From contig CAZIAL010000029.1 of NCBI GenBank assembly GCA_964536965.1, positions 1 to 43,437 on the forward strand: DNA of 43,437 nucleotides, in the 5' to 3' direction. This document shows, one piece after another, positions 1 through 9,500 of this stretch. Each line of letters starts with the position of its first letter. Within the stretch, counting starts at the first letter, position 1. Origin of the DNA: JACMQW01 sp964536965 (lineage in GTDB: Bacteria > Bdellovibrionota > UBA1018). The translations under genes and the position numbers were made by a program. Below the pieces are notes generated by a model. The model was not told where the DNA came from, made no database searches, and worked only from the letters and a program-made list of their open reading frames with translations.

Positions 1-597
1 ACGAAGGGGATGGCGAAAGGAACGGGACTTGGGCTGTCTTCGGTTTACGGAATCATCCAGCAATTCGGGGGAGATGTCGCCGTCGAAAGCGTCGAGGGTC
101 GCGGTACGACCGTCCGAGTTTTTTTCCCGGTGAGCGACGGCGCGCCCGCGGGGCAGCCCGACGTCGGCCAGCCGTCGGAGTCCGAGGAGCGGAACACTTC
201 TTCGGAGGCGAAACATAAGTCGCTCTTGCTGGTCGACGATCAGAGCGATCTGCGTGAAATCACTGCGACCGTCTTGCGAGAAAGCGGGTATGTCGTTTTC
301 GAGGCGGAAAATCCGGCGGAGGCCGAGAAATGTCTGCGGGGAAACGGAGGTTCCGTCGATCTGGTGATCAGCGACGTCATCATGCCGGAAATGAATGGCC
401 CGAAGCTAGTCGAGCATCTTCGCGGACGGGGGTTGATCCCGGATGCGAAGGTTCTGTTCGTATCGGGGTATTCCGATAACAAACTCGAGGGGATGGGAAT
501 CACGCACGGACAGGGCGGAATTCATTTCCTGGAAAAACCCTATCTCGCGTCCACCCTGCTGCGGAAAATTCGGACGATTCTCGGCGAGTCGAAGTGA
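1..597 (+). CDS. Hybrid sensor histidine kinase, C-terminal part (HATPase end plus receiver)
   Basis: The reading frame is open from base 1, so the gene starts upstream of the window. The first residues (TKGMAKGTGLGLSSVYGII) are the G2 box of a histidine-kinase ATP-binding domain. A 25-residue linker follows, then a complete receiver domain: numbering from the Met at base 10, it has the acidic pair D76-D77, the phospho-acceptor D122 in the context VISDVIMPEMNG, S152 and K176. The protein should autophosphorylate and pass phosphate to its own C-terminal receiver, as hybrid kinases do. The input domains lie outside the window, so the signal is unknown. Its TGA stop overlaps the GTG start of the next gene (GTGA), which indicates translational coupling to an RNA methyltransferase. 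Confidence 0.93.
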   Translation, partial: TKGMAKGTGLGLSSVYGIIQQFGGDVAVESVEGRGTTVRVFFPVSDGAPAGQPDVGQPSESEERNTSSEAKHKSLLLVDDQSDLREITATVLRESGYVVFEAENPAEAEKCLRGNGGSVDLVISDVIMPEMNGPKLVEHLRGRGLIPDAKVLFVSGYSDNKLEGMGITHGQGGIHFLEKPYLASTLLRKIRTILGESK

Positions 598-1736
598 TCC
601 TCGCCGAACACCCCGGATGCAATTCCGCATGTCGGGTCTGCCATTATAAAGATCTTGGATATCCGGACCAGCTCGCGCGAAAGGAGCGTTGGGCCGGCGA
701 GCAGCTCGCCGACTGGTCGGACCGACTGGCGGAAATCTTACCCGCTCCGGACTCCGAACGGCTCGGCTATCGAACCAAGTCCTGGCTGAGAGCCGAGCTC
801 CTTCCGGAGAGTGTTTCCTTCGGAATGATCCGGGCGATTCGAGTCGGGGCGAAGTGGGGGGAAGAGTTCGTCTCGTGGGACGGATGCCCGATCCATCATC
901 GATCGATTCGAGTATTTCTCGAACGACTTGCGCCACTCCTCGGGGTACGCGCGCGGGATTTTGTTCGCGACCATCTCCACGGCGTCTGGATCGGATCTCC
1001 CCATGTCGTTTTCGTGGCTCGCACGCCACCGCCGGAAGAGATTCTTCGACTTCCGTGGGCGGACCTCCTGGAGCCTCCGCTCGGCGAAGTCTGGTTCCAT
1101 GTGACTTCGCAGGTCGGTCGAAAAACCTTTGGTCGCGGCGATTTCATTCCGATCCATGGGCGAACGGAGATGCCCCTGGAGCCGGGTGGTCATCCGATCC
1201 GCGCCTTCCGCCAGGTCGCGACCACGTTGTTGGATCAGGCGCGTTCGTCGGCGGTTCGGCGTCTGATGCGGGACGAACCCGATTGGATCCTGGACCTTTA
1301 TTGTGGAACCGGAGAGATTTCCCAGCGCTTACCCAGCACGGTGGGTTGGATGGGAATCGAGTTATCGAGCGATGCGGTCGCTTTCGCGAATGGCTTGAGG
1401 GAATCGGGGAAAGTTCGGCACGAAGCTTTCGTTGGGAAAGTCGAACACCGACTGAAGGATCCGGCGGTCCGGGAAAGAATCGGAGGGCGGTATGCTTTAT
1501 ATGTGAACCCTCCTCGTTCCGGCCTCGGGGAGGTCGCGGTGATAGAGCTTGCCCGGCTCGTTCGTCATTCCCCGCCGACTTCGATCGCCTATCTTTCGTG
1601 CAGCGCCTCGAGCCTCGCCCGGGACCTGCGGAGAATCGAGTCCGAAGGTTTCACGGTCGAATCCCTCCAGCCTTATGATTTTTTTCCGCAAACGGAACAT
1701 TTCGAGACGCTCGCTCTCCTGCGGAGAGAAGACTAG
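594..1736 (+). CDS. TrmA/RlmD-family RNA (uracil-5-)-methyltransferase with [4Fe-4S] cysteines
   Basis: The 380-residue protein carries the SAM-binding motif LDLYCGTG (233-240), the NPPRSGL motif (305-311), the catalytic cysteine C336 in YLSCSASSLARDL, and the C-terminal base E371 in TEHFETL. These are the hallmarks of the RumA/RlmD/TrmA family, which methylates C5 of uridine in 23S rRNA or tRNA. Cysteines C9, C13, C16 and C98 match the four ligands of the RumA-type [4Fe-4S] cluster. An N-terminal TRAM domain, common in this family, is absent: the cysteine motif sits right at the start. Translation begins at a GTG overlapping the upstream TGA. The 3' end overlaps the convergent amidase gene by 4 bases. 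Whether the target is rRNA or tRNA cannot be told from sequence. Confidence 0.9.
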   Translation: MILAEHPGCNSACRVCHYKDLGYPDQLARKERWAGEQLADWSDRLAEILPAPDSERLGYRTKSWLRAELLPESVSFGMIRAIRVGAKWGEEFVSWDGCPIHHRSIRVFLERLAPLLGVRARDFVRDHLHGVWIGSPHVVFVARTPPPEEILRLPWADLLEPPLGEVWFHVTSQVGRKTFGRGDFIPIHGRTEMPLEPGGHPIRAFRQVATTLLDQARSSAVRRLMRDEPDWILDLYCGTGEISQRLPSTVGWMGIELSSDAVAFANGLRESGKVRHEAFVGKVEHRLKDPAVRERIGGRYALYVNPPRSGLGEVAVIELARLVRHSPPTSIAYLSCSASSLARDLRRIESEGFTVESLQPYDFFPQTEHFETLALLRRED

Positions 1737-3127
1737 TCGAACGTTCGGAAGTATTCGAGCAAGCCTTCTCGAACCCCGGACGCGATCGGTTCGAGTCGAG
1801 AGGGATAGCTGAAAGTCCGTCCGCGAAAAGTCGTCGTGCGATTCTTCACGCTGAGGCGGGCGAATTCCGCTTGGTGATCGTAGTGCAGGGATTCGAAGTA
1901 GACACAGAGTTCGGAGGTCGCTCGTTTCGTCTGGAACAAGTTTCTGGCATAGACCCCGTCCTGGACCTTGATCATGGAAGGCGAACGGTCCGAGCGAAGC
2001 AGAGGCAGGCCGAGCCCTTTCGCGACATTTCGTACGAGATGGCCTGCGATATCCACGGACTGCCGCCATCGGCGAGTCTCGAGCAGGTGCTCCAGCATCA
2101 GCGCGCGGTCGGCGCGGCTTCCGGTTTCGGTTTTACCCATCGCTCCGGGGATATAAACTTCCACGTCGTTGTAAGAGTTCTGGAGTCGCGAGGTGCTTCC
2201 GGAGTCGAAGTGGAAAACCATCAGCAGATCCGGCCGGTACTCCTCCGCCACCTTCATCCGCGCATTCAGATCCTCCTGCAGGAACAGATCGATTTTCCCC
2301 GATTCGCGAGCAAGTTTAGCGACCTCGGAAGCGTGCGGGAGCCGCCGGACGAGTTCCCCGTCCGACATCGCCAGGTACTTCGGCATCCAGTTATCCAGGC
2401 TGCGGTAATAGTAATGGGCCGACTGCGCGCGCGGATCGAAGTTCTCGAGTGTCTCCGGTGTCACGGGGCCGTCGTTCGAACGGGCGAGACGAATCTCCGC
2501 GCCCAACGACTCGAGTTCGCGCCCGACGAGCATCGCGGTCCAGAGGTTGAGCTGTCCTTCGCTCACGGTCTTGCTTCCGATGCGCACATACTTACCGGTC
2601 CGCCGGTCCCATGTCGGATCGCTCATATGTCCCGCGTCGAGCAGGACGCGAAATCCCTCCAGCGGACGAGCCTGTCCGCTCTGCACCTGGTCGGCCACTC
2701 GCGAAATTCGAGCGAGAAGTTCCGCGGAATCCTGATCCTCCGCAGCGCCCGTGCGATGGGAATGTTCCAGTCGCGCTCCGGGTAAGGAAAAGAAGTCGCG
2801 GAAGAGATCGATCGTAGCCGACTGGATCTTAAGATAGCGCCGCAGCCCGCCTTCCGGATCGAGGTACTTCGCGATCAAGCTGACGCTTTCGCTTCGCACC
2901 GTTCCCGCGGCGGGTAACGAATCGTAGCGGGGCGCCGCTTCGGACGGGACGCCCAGCGTATCGAGAGCGAGTTCGAATTTTCGCAACCGGTCCGCCGGGG
3001 TTAGGAAGGATTCCTCGCCTCCAGGCGGTGGATCGATGAGGGATTCACTGGCGTTCGCGATGGATGCGCTCACCAGGGAGACGAAAAGTGGGCCAAAGAT
3101 CAAGCGTTGGCCGGCGGCAACCTTCAT
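1733..3127 (-). CDS. Secreted N-acetylmuramoyl-L-alanine amidase (Amidase_3 family)
   Basis: A 464-residue protein with an N-terminal signal peptide (cleavage near SIANAS, about residue 27), so it acts in the periplasm. The zinc ligands of the Amidase_3 fold are all visible: H167 in LLDAGH, E190 in TVSEGQLNLW, and H306 in MVFHFDS. The catalytic glutamate is E412 in CVYFESLHYDH. Family members cleave the bond between MurNAc and the stem peptide. An N-terminal region of about 130 residues before the catalytic domain has no domain I recognise. Its ATG overlaps the TGA of the upstream DUF1460 gene (ATGA), so the two are made together. Its stop overlaps the convergent methyltransferase stop. Confidence 0.88.
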   Translation of the reverse strand: MKVAAGQRLIFGPLFVSLVSASIANASESLIDPPPGGEESFLTPADRLRKFELALDTLGVPSEAAPRYDSLPAAGTVRSESVSLIAKYLDPEGGLRRYLKIQSATIDLFRDFFSLPGARLEHSHRTGAAEDQDSAELLARISRVADQVQSGQARPLEGFRVLLDAGHMSDPTWDRRTGKYVRIGSKTVSEGQLNLWTAMLVGRELESLGAEIRLARSNDGPVTPETLENFDPRAQSAHYYYRSLDNWMPKYLAMSDGELVRRLPHASEVAKLARESGKIDLFLQEDLNARMKVAEEYRPDLLMVFHFDSGSTSRLQNSYNDVEVYIPGAMGKTETGSRADRALMLEHLLETRRWRQSVDIAGHLVRNVAKGLGLPLLRSDRSPSMIKVQDGVYARNLFQTKRATSELCVYFESLHYDHQAEFARLSVKNRTTTFRGRTFSYPSRLEPIASGVREGLLEYFRTFD

Positions 3128-3987
3128 CGGGAAACTCCTACGAATTTCTGTATGTTGAAGCCTCTCACCGTCTCCGAATGGAGGATCTTCTTCACATAGT
3201 CGGTCAGCCGAATGTCGACGACGGCCTTCTCGGTGGACGAAGCATTCCGATAATAGAGAACGCCTTCTTTCCAGATCGCGAATCCCATGTGAGAAATCGC
3301 CATCTGGGTTCCGCCGCCCGGGGGAAACCAGTTTTCCCGGACGACGCTGAGAATCGCCCCGGACGGAATTCGGTCGCGTACGTTAAAATCGAGGAGGTCG
3401 GCGCTCGCGACGTAGGGGATATTCGCCCACTCGCCGCGCATCGCGGATCCTTCGGCCTTAAGCTCTTCGAGCCGTCGGCGTTTCTCCGCCGCCGGCAACC
3501 CTGGGATCTGGATGGCGTCGGCGCCATGGGCCTCGACCCAGCCCGCGCGATCGATATAGATGCGAATCGCTCGTAGAGTGTCCGGGGCGACTTCCGCGGT
3601 GATTTCCTGGAGCAGGCCAGCCGCCGCGTTGTTGGGAATCCAGTCGACCTCGGGAAAGTGATTGCGATCGAAATATCCGATTCGACCATCGCGATAGCGA
3701 ATCGAATTCATCGCCCGCAGAAGGTCGCCGGAGTTCCGCGAAATCGTTTCGGCCAGCACCGTTTCCACGAAGGTTTGGCAATCGAAGGCGTCCACGCGGA
3801 AGAGTGGATCCCGGTCGTAGCGCCCGTCCAACCCCTCGCCCAGATTTCCGAGAAGATAGGGGCGCCCAAGATAGCGTTCGCTGACCGTCTCCACCGATGG
3901 CCGTTCGTTCGCCAGGTTCGCCGAGCCGGAACTCGGGACGATCGCGGAAAAAAGTACGAGAAGACCTGAAAACCGCCCTATTTTCAA
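3124..3987 (-). CDS. Secreted DUF1460 family protein (NlpC/P60-like amidase fold)
   Basis: A 287-residue exported protein (hydrophobic signal peptide about 6-24). It has the DUF1460 signature FDCQTFVETVLA, with the presumed nucleophile C70, then the RNHFPEVDWIPNN stretch (108-120) and a presumed catalytic histidine H233 in ISHMGFAIW. DUF1460 proteins have an NlpC/P60-like cysteine-hydrolase fold and are thought to act on peptidoglycan peptides or amide bonds. The start is TTG at 3987-3985; a good ribosome-binding site (GGAAGGA) lies 8 bases upstream and is buried in a hairpin (see 3997-4031). First gene of a coupled pair with the amidase, which supports a cell-wall role. The substrate is not known. 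Confidence 0.8.
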   Translation of the reverse strand: MKIGRFSGLLVLFSAIVPSSGSANLANERPSVETVSERYLGRPYLLGNLGEGLDGRYDRDPLFRVDAFDCQTFVETVLAETISRNSGDLLRAMNSIRYRDGRIGYFDRNHFPEVDWIPNNAAAGLLQEITAEVAPDTLRAIRIYIDRAGWVEAHGADAIQIPGLPAAEKRRRLEELKAEGSAMRGEWANIPYVASADLLDFNVRDRIPSGAILSVVRENWFPPGGGTQMAISHMGFAIWKEGVLYYRNASSTEKAVVDIRLTDYVKKILHSETVRGFNIQKFVGVSR

Positions 3988-3996
3988 AGCAATGAT

Positions 3997-4031
3997 CCTT
4001 CCATGATCACGCGCTGCGCGTTCATGAAAGG
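3997..4031 (-). promoter_or_regulatory. Leader hairpin covering the ribosome-binding site of the DUF1460 gene
   Basis: Read on the minus strand, CCTTTCATGAACGCG pairs with CGCGTGATCATGGAAGG around a 3-base loop (CAG), with one small bulge and one mismatch. The 3' arm contains GGAAGG, the likely Shine-Dalgarno sequence of the TTG-initiated DUF1460 gene. The hairpin is not followed by a U tract, so I read it as a translation-control structure rather than a terminator. Confidence 0.45.
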
Positions 4032-4075
4032 TTATTTAGAAAGCCACGGTTTGTAAATGCCGGGATGAGGGAAAA

Positions 4076-6295
4076 CTAAGACGGCAGGGTTTCGTTCACC
4101 GAGATTCTGGGCAGGCGCACCACGAAATCGCTGCCTGACTCCTGATCCGAACAGACCTGAATCGAGCCGCCGTGGGCGAGGACGATTTGTTTCGAGATAT
4201 AAAGTCCGAGGCCGAGCCCCCGGACCTCGCGACTCGACTCGATTCGCTCGAAGCGGTCGAAAATCTTTTCGCGAAGCTCGAGCGGAATTCCAGGCCCATG
4301 GTCGCGGACATGGACGCTGACCTGATCCCCCTCGCACTCCACGCGAATCTCGACGGGAGTGCCCGGAGCGTACTTCATCGCGTTGGAGATGAGGTTGACG
4401 AGGACCTGCTCGATTCGCGTCACGTCCCAGCGCGCCTCCAGATCTTCCGGGGCGTCCACTTTCCATCGGCAGCCGGCTTGGCGAAGCTGTTCGGACGAAC
4501 GCTCGACAATGTCCCGGATGAGTTTTCCGACATTCAGCGGAACGAATTCGTAACGAAATTTTCCGTTTCGAAGTCGCGTGACATCCAGGAGATCATCGAT
4601 GAGGTCGGTCAGTCGATCCACGGAACGGGAGGAGCTGTCGATCGCGCGGGTCACTTTCGCCGCCGCCGAATCGGCTTCCGGTCTCGGATCCAGGCGCATT
4701 TTCGTCATCTGGAGGTTTAACTTCAGCGAGGTGATCGGATTTTTCAGTTCATGCGAAACGATCGACATGAATTCGTCTCGCGAACTCACCGCCGACTGGA
4801 GTCGTTCGGCCAGGTTTTCGACTTGTCGCCGGGCTTCGACCTGCGCGGTGACGTCGGTGGAAACGAAGACGATGCTTTCGACGACTCCTTCGGCATTTTT
4901 CTTCGGCTGGTAGACGAAATCCAGATAGAGAGTCTTCGCCTGGCCATTTTCGTTCGTGAACTGGATCGGGGTCTCACGGCCGATGTAAGGTTCTCCGGTC
5001 TCGTAGACTCGGTCGAGGAGATCGACGAACCCCTGGCGTACGAGTTCCGGCAGCGCTTCGCGCACGGTTTTCCCGATGATATCGCGACGATCGCCCAGCA
5101 GGTCGTAGTAACCCTCGTTCGCCAGCGTATAGACGTGGTTCGGCCCTTCGAAGACGCAGAATCCGACGGGGGCTTGCATGAAAATGGATTTCAGCTTCTC
5201 GCGCTGGAGGGCGGTCTCGGCGAAAAGTTCCGCGCGTTTCTGATCTTCCTCTTCGATCGAACGAACGCTCTGGATCGCATTCGCAAGATGGTTCGATACG
5301 AGTCGGTAATAGATCCGATAGTCGTCGTCGAATCGACGGGCCGGGCTGATGCCGGCGAGCAGGATGCCGAGCAGCTGGTTTTGTCCCGGGGATCTCACCG
5401 CGAGGGCGACCGCGTTCTTGATGGGTTGTCCACCCGCGCCGGGAGGGAGCCCGAGCTCGACCGGAACTTCCAGGGCATGCGGTTCGTCCGTCATCCCCCA
5501 GGCCCCGGCGTCAAGACACGGAGTGAAATGCGCGATCGCTTCCCCGTTCAGTCCGTAGGAATCCACGAGGGAAAGCGTCGAGTTCTTCGCATCGGCGACA
5601 TAAAACGCGGCGAACGGCATGTCGGAAATATTCAGCTGCAACGCTTCGAGCGCCGTGCGGACCGCGCGGGGCACCGATTTTTCTCGCTGGGCTTTCGAAG
5701 CGAGGGTGGACAAAGAGCGCGAACGCCGCTGGTTCACGACTCTCGGGGTTTCTTCCGTGCACGGGCAGAAAAGACCGACGACGGCGCCGGATTCGTCGCG
5801 GACCGGACTGTAGGCGAACGAGTAATAAGTTTCCTCGAGAAAGTCGCCGCGATCGAGGAAGAGCTGGAGCTCGTGCGCGAAGATCGACTCGCTGGTTCGG
5901 ATGACTTTCTCCGCGAGCGGACCGCAGACATCCCAGATTTCGTACCAAACCAGCGCCGCCGGTTTGCCCAGTGCCCACGCATGTTTCGAAGCACCGATCA
6001 GTTCGATATAGGCATCGTTGTAGAGAAGGATCACTTCCGGTCCCCAGCCGATCCACATCGGATAGGGGGAGTTCAGGATGATGCCCACGCAGGTTTTTAA
6101 GCTCGTCGGCCATTTCTCGATCGGTCCGAGCGGAGAGTTCTTCCAGTCATATTCGGCGATCCGTTTCGCCATTTCTCCGGGACCGAAAAGAAACCCCCGA
6201 TCCCCGGCGAAAGGAACCGTGGTTTTTGTCTCGCGGATATTGCGTTCACGGGTGGGAGGGGACTTTCGATGTGGGGAAGTGCGCGGAGTAAGCAT
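4076..6295 (-). CDS. PAS-GAF-PAS sensor histidine kinase
   Basis: 739 residues, no transmembrane segment, so probably cytoplasmic. Order of domains: a PAS module (about 35-185) of the type starting FLFGPGEMAKRI and containing YNDAYIELIGASK; a GAF-like region (about 205-355); a second PAS (about 365-495, APVGFCVFEG to FVSTDVTAQ); HisKA with the phospho-acceptor histidine in the H-box SHELKNPITSLKL (about 515); and an HATPase domain with N box (NLISNAMKYAP), G1 (DHGPGIP) and G2 (GLGLGLYIS). No receiver domain and no adjacent response regulator are present, so the partner is elsewhere. The ATG at 6295 is kept because the FLFGPGEM segment belongs to the conserved first domain. It lies 88 bases upstream of the cell-wall operon on the same strand. 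Confidence 0.92.
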   Translation of the reverse strand: MLTPRTSPHRKSPPTRERNIRETKTTVPFAGDRGFLFGPGEMAKRIAEYDWKNSPLGPIEKWPTSLKTCVGIILNSPYPMWIGWGPEVILLYNDAYIELIGASKHAWALGKPAALVWYEIWDVCGPLAEKVIRTSESIFAHELQLFLDRGDFLEETYYSFAYSPVRDESGAVVGLFCPCTEETPRVVNQRRSRSLSTLASKAQREKSVPRAVRTALEALQLNISDMPFAAFYVADAKNSTLSLVDSYGLNGEAIAHFTPCLDAGAWGMTDEPHALEVPVELGLPPGAGGQPIKNAVALAVRSPGQNQLLGILLAGISPARRFDDDYRIYYRLVSNHLANAIQSVRSIEEEDQKRAELFAETALQREKLKSIFMQAPVGFCVFEGPNHVYTLANEGYYDLLGDRRDIIGKTVREALPELVRQGFVDLLDRVYETGEPYIGRETPIQFTNENGQAKTLYLDFVYQPKKNAEGVVESIVFVSTDVTAQVEARRQVENLAERLQSAVSSRDEFMSIVSHELKNPITSLKLNLQMTKMRLDPRPEADSAAAKVTRAIDSSSRSVDRLTDLIDDLLDVTRLRNGKFRYEFVPLNVGKLIRDIVERSSEQLRQAGCRWKVDAPEDLEARWDVTRIEQVLVNLISNAMKYAPGTPVEIRVECEGDQVSVHVRDHGPGIPLELREKIFDRFERIESSREVRGLGLGLYISKQIVLAHGGSIQVCSDQESGSDFVVRLPRISVNETLPS

Positions 6296-6372
6296 GGGTT
6301 AACGTTGCCTCGAATGAAGAGACTTTTATCCGTACGAAACGTTTGCTCTTTGGAGACAACAAGGAGCTCTTT

Positions 6373-6405
6373 AAAAAAACCAGCCGTGTTTAACGGGCGG
6401 ACTGG
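6373..6405 (-). terminator. Intrinsic terminator downstream of the SNF2 gene
   Basis: On the minus strand CCAGTCCG and CGGCTGG form a 7-bp stem with one bulged T around an 11-base loop, followed directly by seven Ts. It lies about 140 bases after the SNF2 stop and before the histidine kinase start, so it separates the two transcripts. The rest of the 6296-6543 gap is A/T-rich leader in which I see no gene. Confidence 0.7.
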
Positions 6406-6543
6406 AGAAATACCGCTCCCCTCAGTTTAAAAACACCGAGGCTTTACTAAGCAAATCGGAATAAGGAAAAACTTAGGCGGCTAATTTTTTTTCACTTCGA
6501 TTTCACGTCGTCGTCACTCGACATCTGCGAGAATAGCGCGCGA

Positions 6544-9500
6544 CTAAGTGAGGAGAAGTTCGAGATCGTCGCGGGTCAGTTTCTTTAGGAAGTCCTGATC
6601 TTCGGAAATGATCGACTCTGCGAGGTCTTTTTTCGTTTGTTGGAGCTCGAGAATTTTTTCTTCGACCGTGCCCTTCGCGATCATGCGGTAAGCGAAAACT
6701 TTCGCGTTCTGTCCCATCCGATGCGCGCGACCGATGGCCTGGGCTTCGACCGCCGGATTCCACCATGGATCGAGAATAAAAACATAATCGGCGGCGGTGA
6801 GATTCAGTCCCGTCCCGCCCGCTTTCAGACTGATCAGGAAGGCGGAAATACTCTTGTCGGTTTGGAAACGCTCGACCGGCGTCTTGCGATCTTCGGTCTG
6901 TCCATCGAGGTATTCGTACTTGAGGTTTTCCGCGTCGAACATCGTGCGGACGAGCGCCAGCAAGCTCGTGAACTGCGAGAAAATAAGGACTTTATGGCCT
7001 TCTTGGATCACTTCCTGAACATGGTTTAGGAGGAGCTGCAACTTCGCGCTCGGTTCGCCCTTCAGTTTCGGGTCGATCAATCCGGCATGGCACGAGGCCT
7101 GGCGGAGTCGGAGCAATGCTTCGAGAACATGAAGTTTCGATTTTCCGATGCCGCCCGCTTCGATCTTGGCTTCGAGCGAGGCGCGATATTTGTCCCGGAT
7201 CGCATTGTAAAACTGTCTCTCGACCGTGTTCATTTCGCAGAAGAGAACCTGCTCGGACTTGTCAGGAAGTTCCGTCAGGACCTTTTCTTTCGTCCGGCGC
7301 AGGAGGAACGGCTTCAGCATTCGATTCAGGACGGCCTGGGTTCCCGCCGCGAGTTCTTTCTGCTGGGTAACCGAAAGGAGTCCGGGGTTCGTAAACTCAA
7401 GGATCGAAAGAAGGTCATTCAGCGAATTTTCGATCGGCGTACCGGTGAGCGCTAACCGGTGGCGCGCCCGAATTTGTTTCACGGCGACCGATGACTGCGC
7501 CTGTTTATTCTTAATCGCCTGGGCTTCGTCGATGATGGCGACATCGAATTCGATTTCCCGAAGCCGGTCGATATCCGTGCGAAGCGTTCCATAGGTCGTC
7601 ACGACCAGGTCGGCTTCCTGGAGATCCTTGATCTTATCCGAGCGTCCCGCCCCGGAAAACCGAATGACCTTCAGGCTTGGGGCGAATTTGGCGGCTTCGT
7701 CGATCCAGTTGAAAGTGAGGCTCTTCGGCGCGATCACGATGCTCGGCATGTTCTGTTTTTTCGAGCGAGCGAGGAGGAATGCGAGGATCTGGATCGTCTT
7801 TCCGAGACCCATGTCGTCGGCGAGAATTCCGCCGGTCTCGAATTCTTCGAGGAAACCCAGCCAGGTCAAACCTTCGCGCTGATAGTCCCGGAGCTTACCC
7901 TTGAAGCCGGCAGGCGCTTTGGCGGTCTCGACGCCCTGGAACTGACGAATCTTTTCTCGGAAGGAATTAAATCCCGTATCGCCCTGCACGCGCGAGTCGT
8001 CGCCGAGCGCGGCGTTGAGCATCAGCCCGTGGGAGCGGTTGAAGCGCATGGTTCCGTCTTCATTCAACTCGCCCATGCGGTTGCCCAGTTGGGCGACCGG
8101 CGCATACTTCGCGAGCCAGTCCGGAGGGAGCATTCCGAGCGAACCATCGGAAAGTTTTACGAGTCCGCTGCCGCTCTCGAGCGCGGCGAGAAGATCGGCC
8201 TGCGCGACGGTCAGATCCCCGAAGTCAGCCTCCATCTTCAGGTCGAACCAGTCCGTGTTCGAGCTCACGTTCATCACGAAATCGTTCGCGATTCGGAGCT
8301 GCTGGTTTTCGAAGTGAATCTGCCATCCGGCTGCGCAGAGTTCGTTCGCCGCGCGATGGAGATCGCTGAATCCGACCGAACCGGTGCCGGAAGGGTCCTT
8401 CATGATGTCGAGGGCTTGAAGCAGCGACTTCTCTTCGAATTCCGGATTCCGCGAGAGAACCCGTTTCTGCACGAGATCGACGAGAGTCATCTCCGATTCC
8501 GAAAGCGCGACCTCGCGGCCGTCGTAATCGAAACTCACCGTTAACGTCATCCGTCCGGTGGAGGGATCGTTCCCCAGGGGACGAAAAACCCCTTTCGGCC
8601 GCGGCTCGATTTTCGTATGGGTCCAGCCCATCTCCGGCGGCCAGGTGACCTTCGGAGAGGCGGGGTCCATCAGGATGCGGGTGATGAGCGCATCGCCTTG
8701 CGTGCGCGGAACCATGAACGGTGTTCCGCGAAGGGCGGCGGCCCACGGCGCGTGGCCCGGTTCCGAGAAGCGGCAGATGCGGTCTTCGAAGAGAATGAAT
8801 CCACCGCGCAGGATCGCAAGAGGACGCTGGAGACTCCGCATCTCGCCGTCGCGGCGAAGAATGCCGTCGAGCCGGTAGAAATCCGCGTTCGCGATTTCGA
8901 TGCGCAGTTCGAGCTCCCAAGGCTTACCGCGATCGAGGCGAAGCGCGCGCTCGGCCGAATCTGGCGATCCCTGCGGAGACCGGGAGAGAAAGAGTTTGCC
9001 CGACCCCGCGAGCAGCGGAATGAGGTGGGATTCGAAAATCGGGTCGACGGTGAAACGCGTCGAGATATTCGAAGAAGAGCGGCCGAACGGCGCGAAGAGC
9101 TGGGGGTTGCAGGAACGCGAAAGGAGCGAGAGGACTTCTTGGTCGCGAAGGTCGTCGAACTGCGAGAAGTCCTGGCTCGAGACGCGATTCGGGCGGAGCG
9201 GCCCGAGGTCGCCGTTCGTCGAACGATTTCGAGTCCAGAGATCCAGCACGAGTTTTCCCGTCGAATTCGTCTCGGTCGCGGAGATCACGAAATAAGCGGC
9301 GGCGCTCGTGGAAATCAGTTTGCCGGAAGGCGTACTGTTCAATCCCTGCAGCTGGTTCAGCCGATCGATCCAGCTCGAGTTGTAGCCGGTCGAGGGTGCA
9401 CGCTGGGCTCCGCCGTTGCCGTTGATCGGACGATGGGCGACGGGTTTCGGAAACTGCCCGCGGGCCTGTCGTTCGCCGCGTTCACCGACGCGATCGCCGC

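Noticed and set aside
4751..6100. Plus-strand frame of 449 codons opposite the PAS kinase
   Set aside because: Shadow of the kinase; no recognisable domain.
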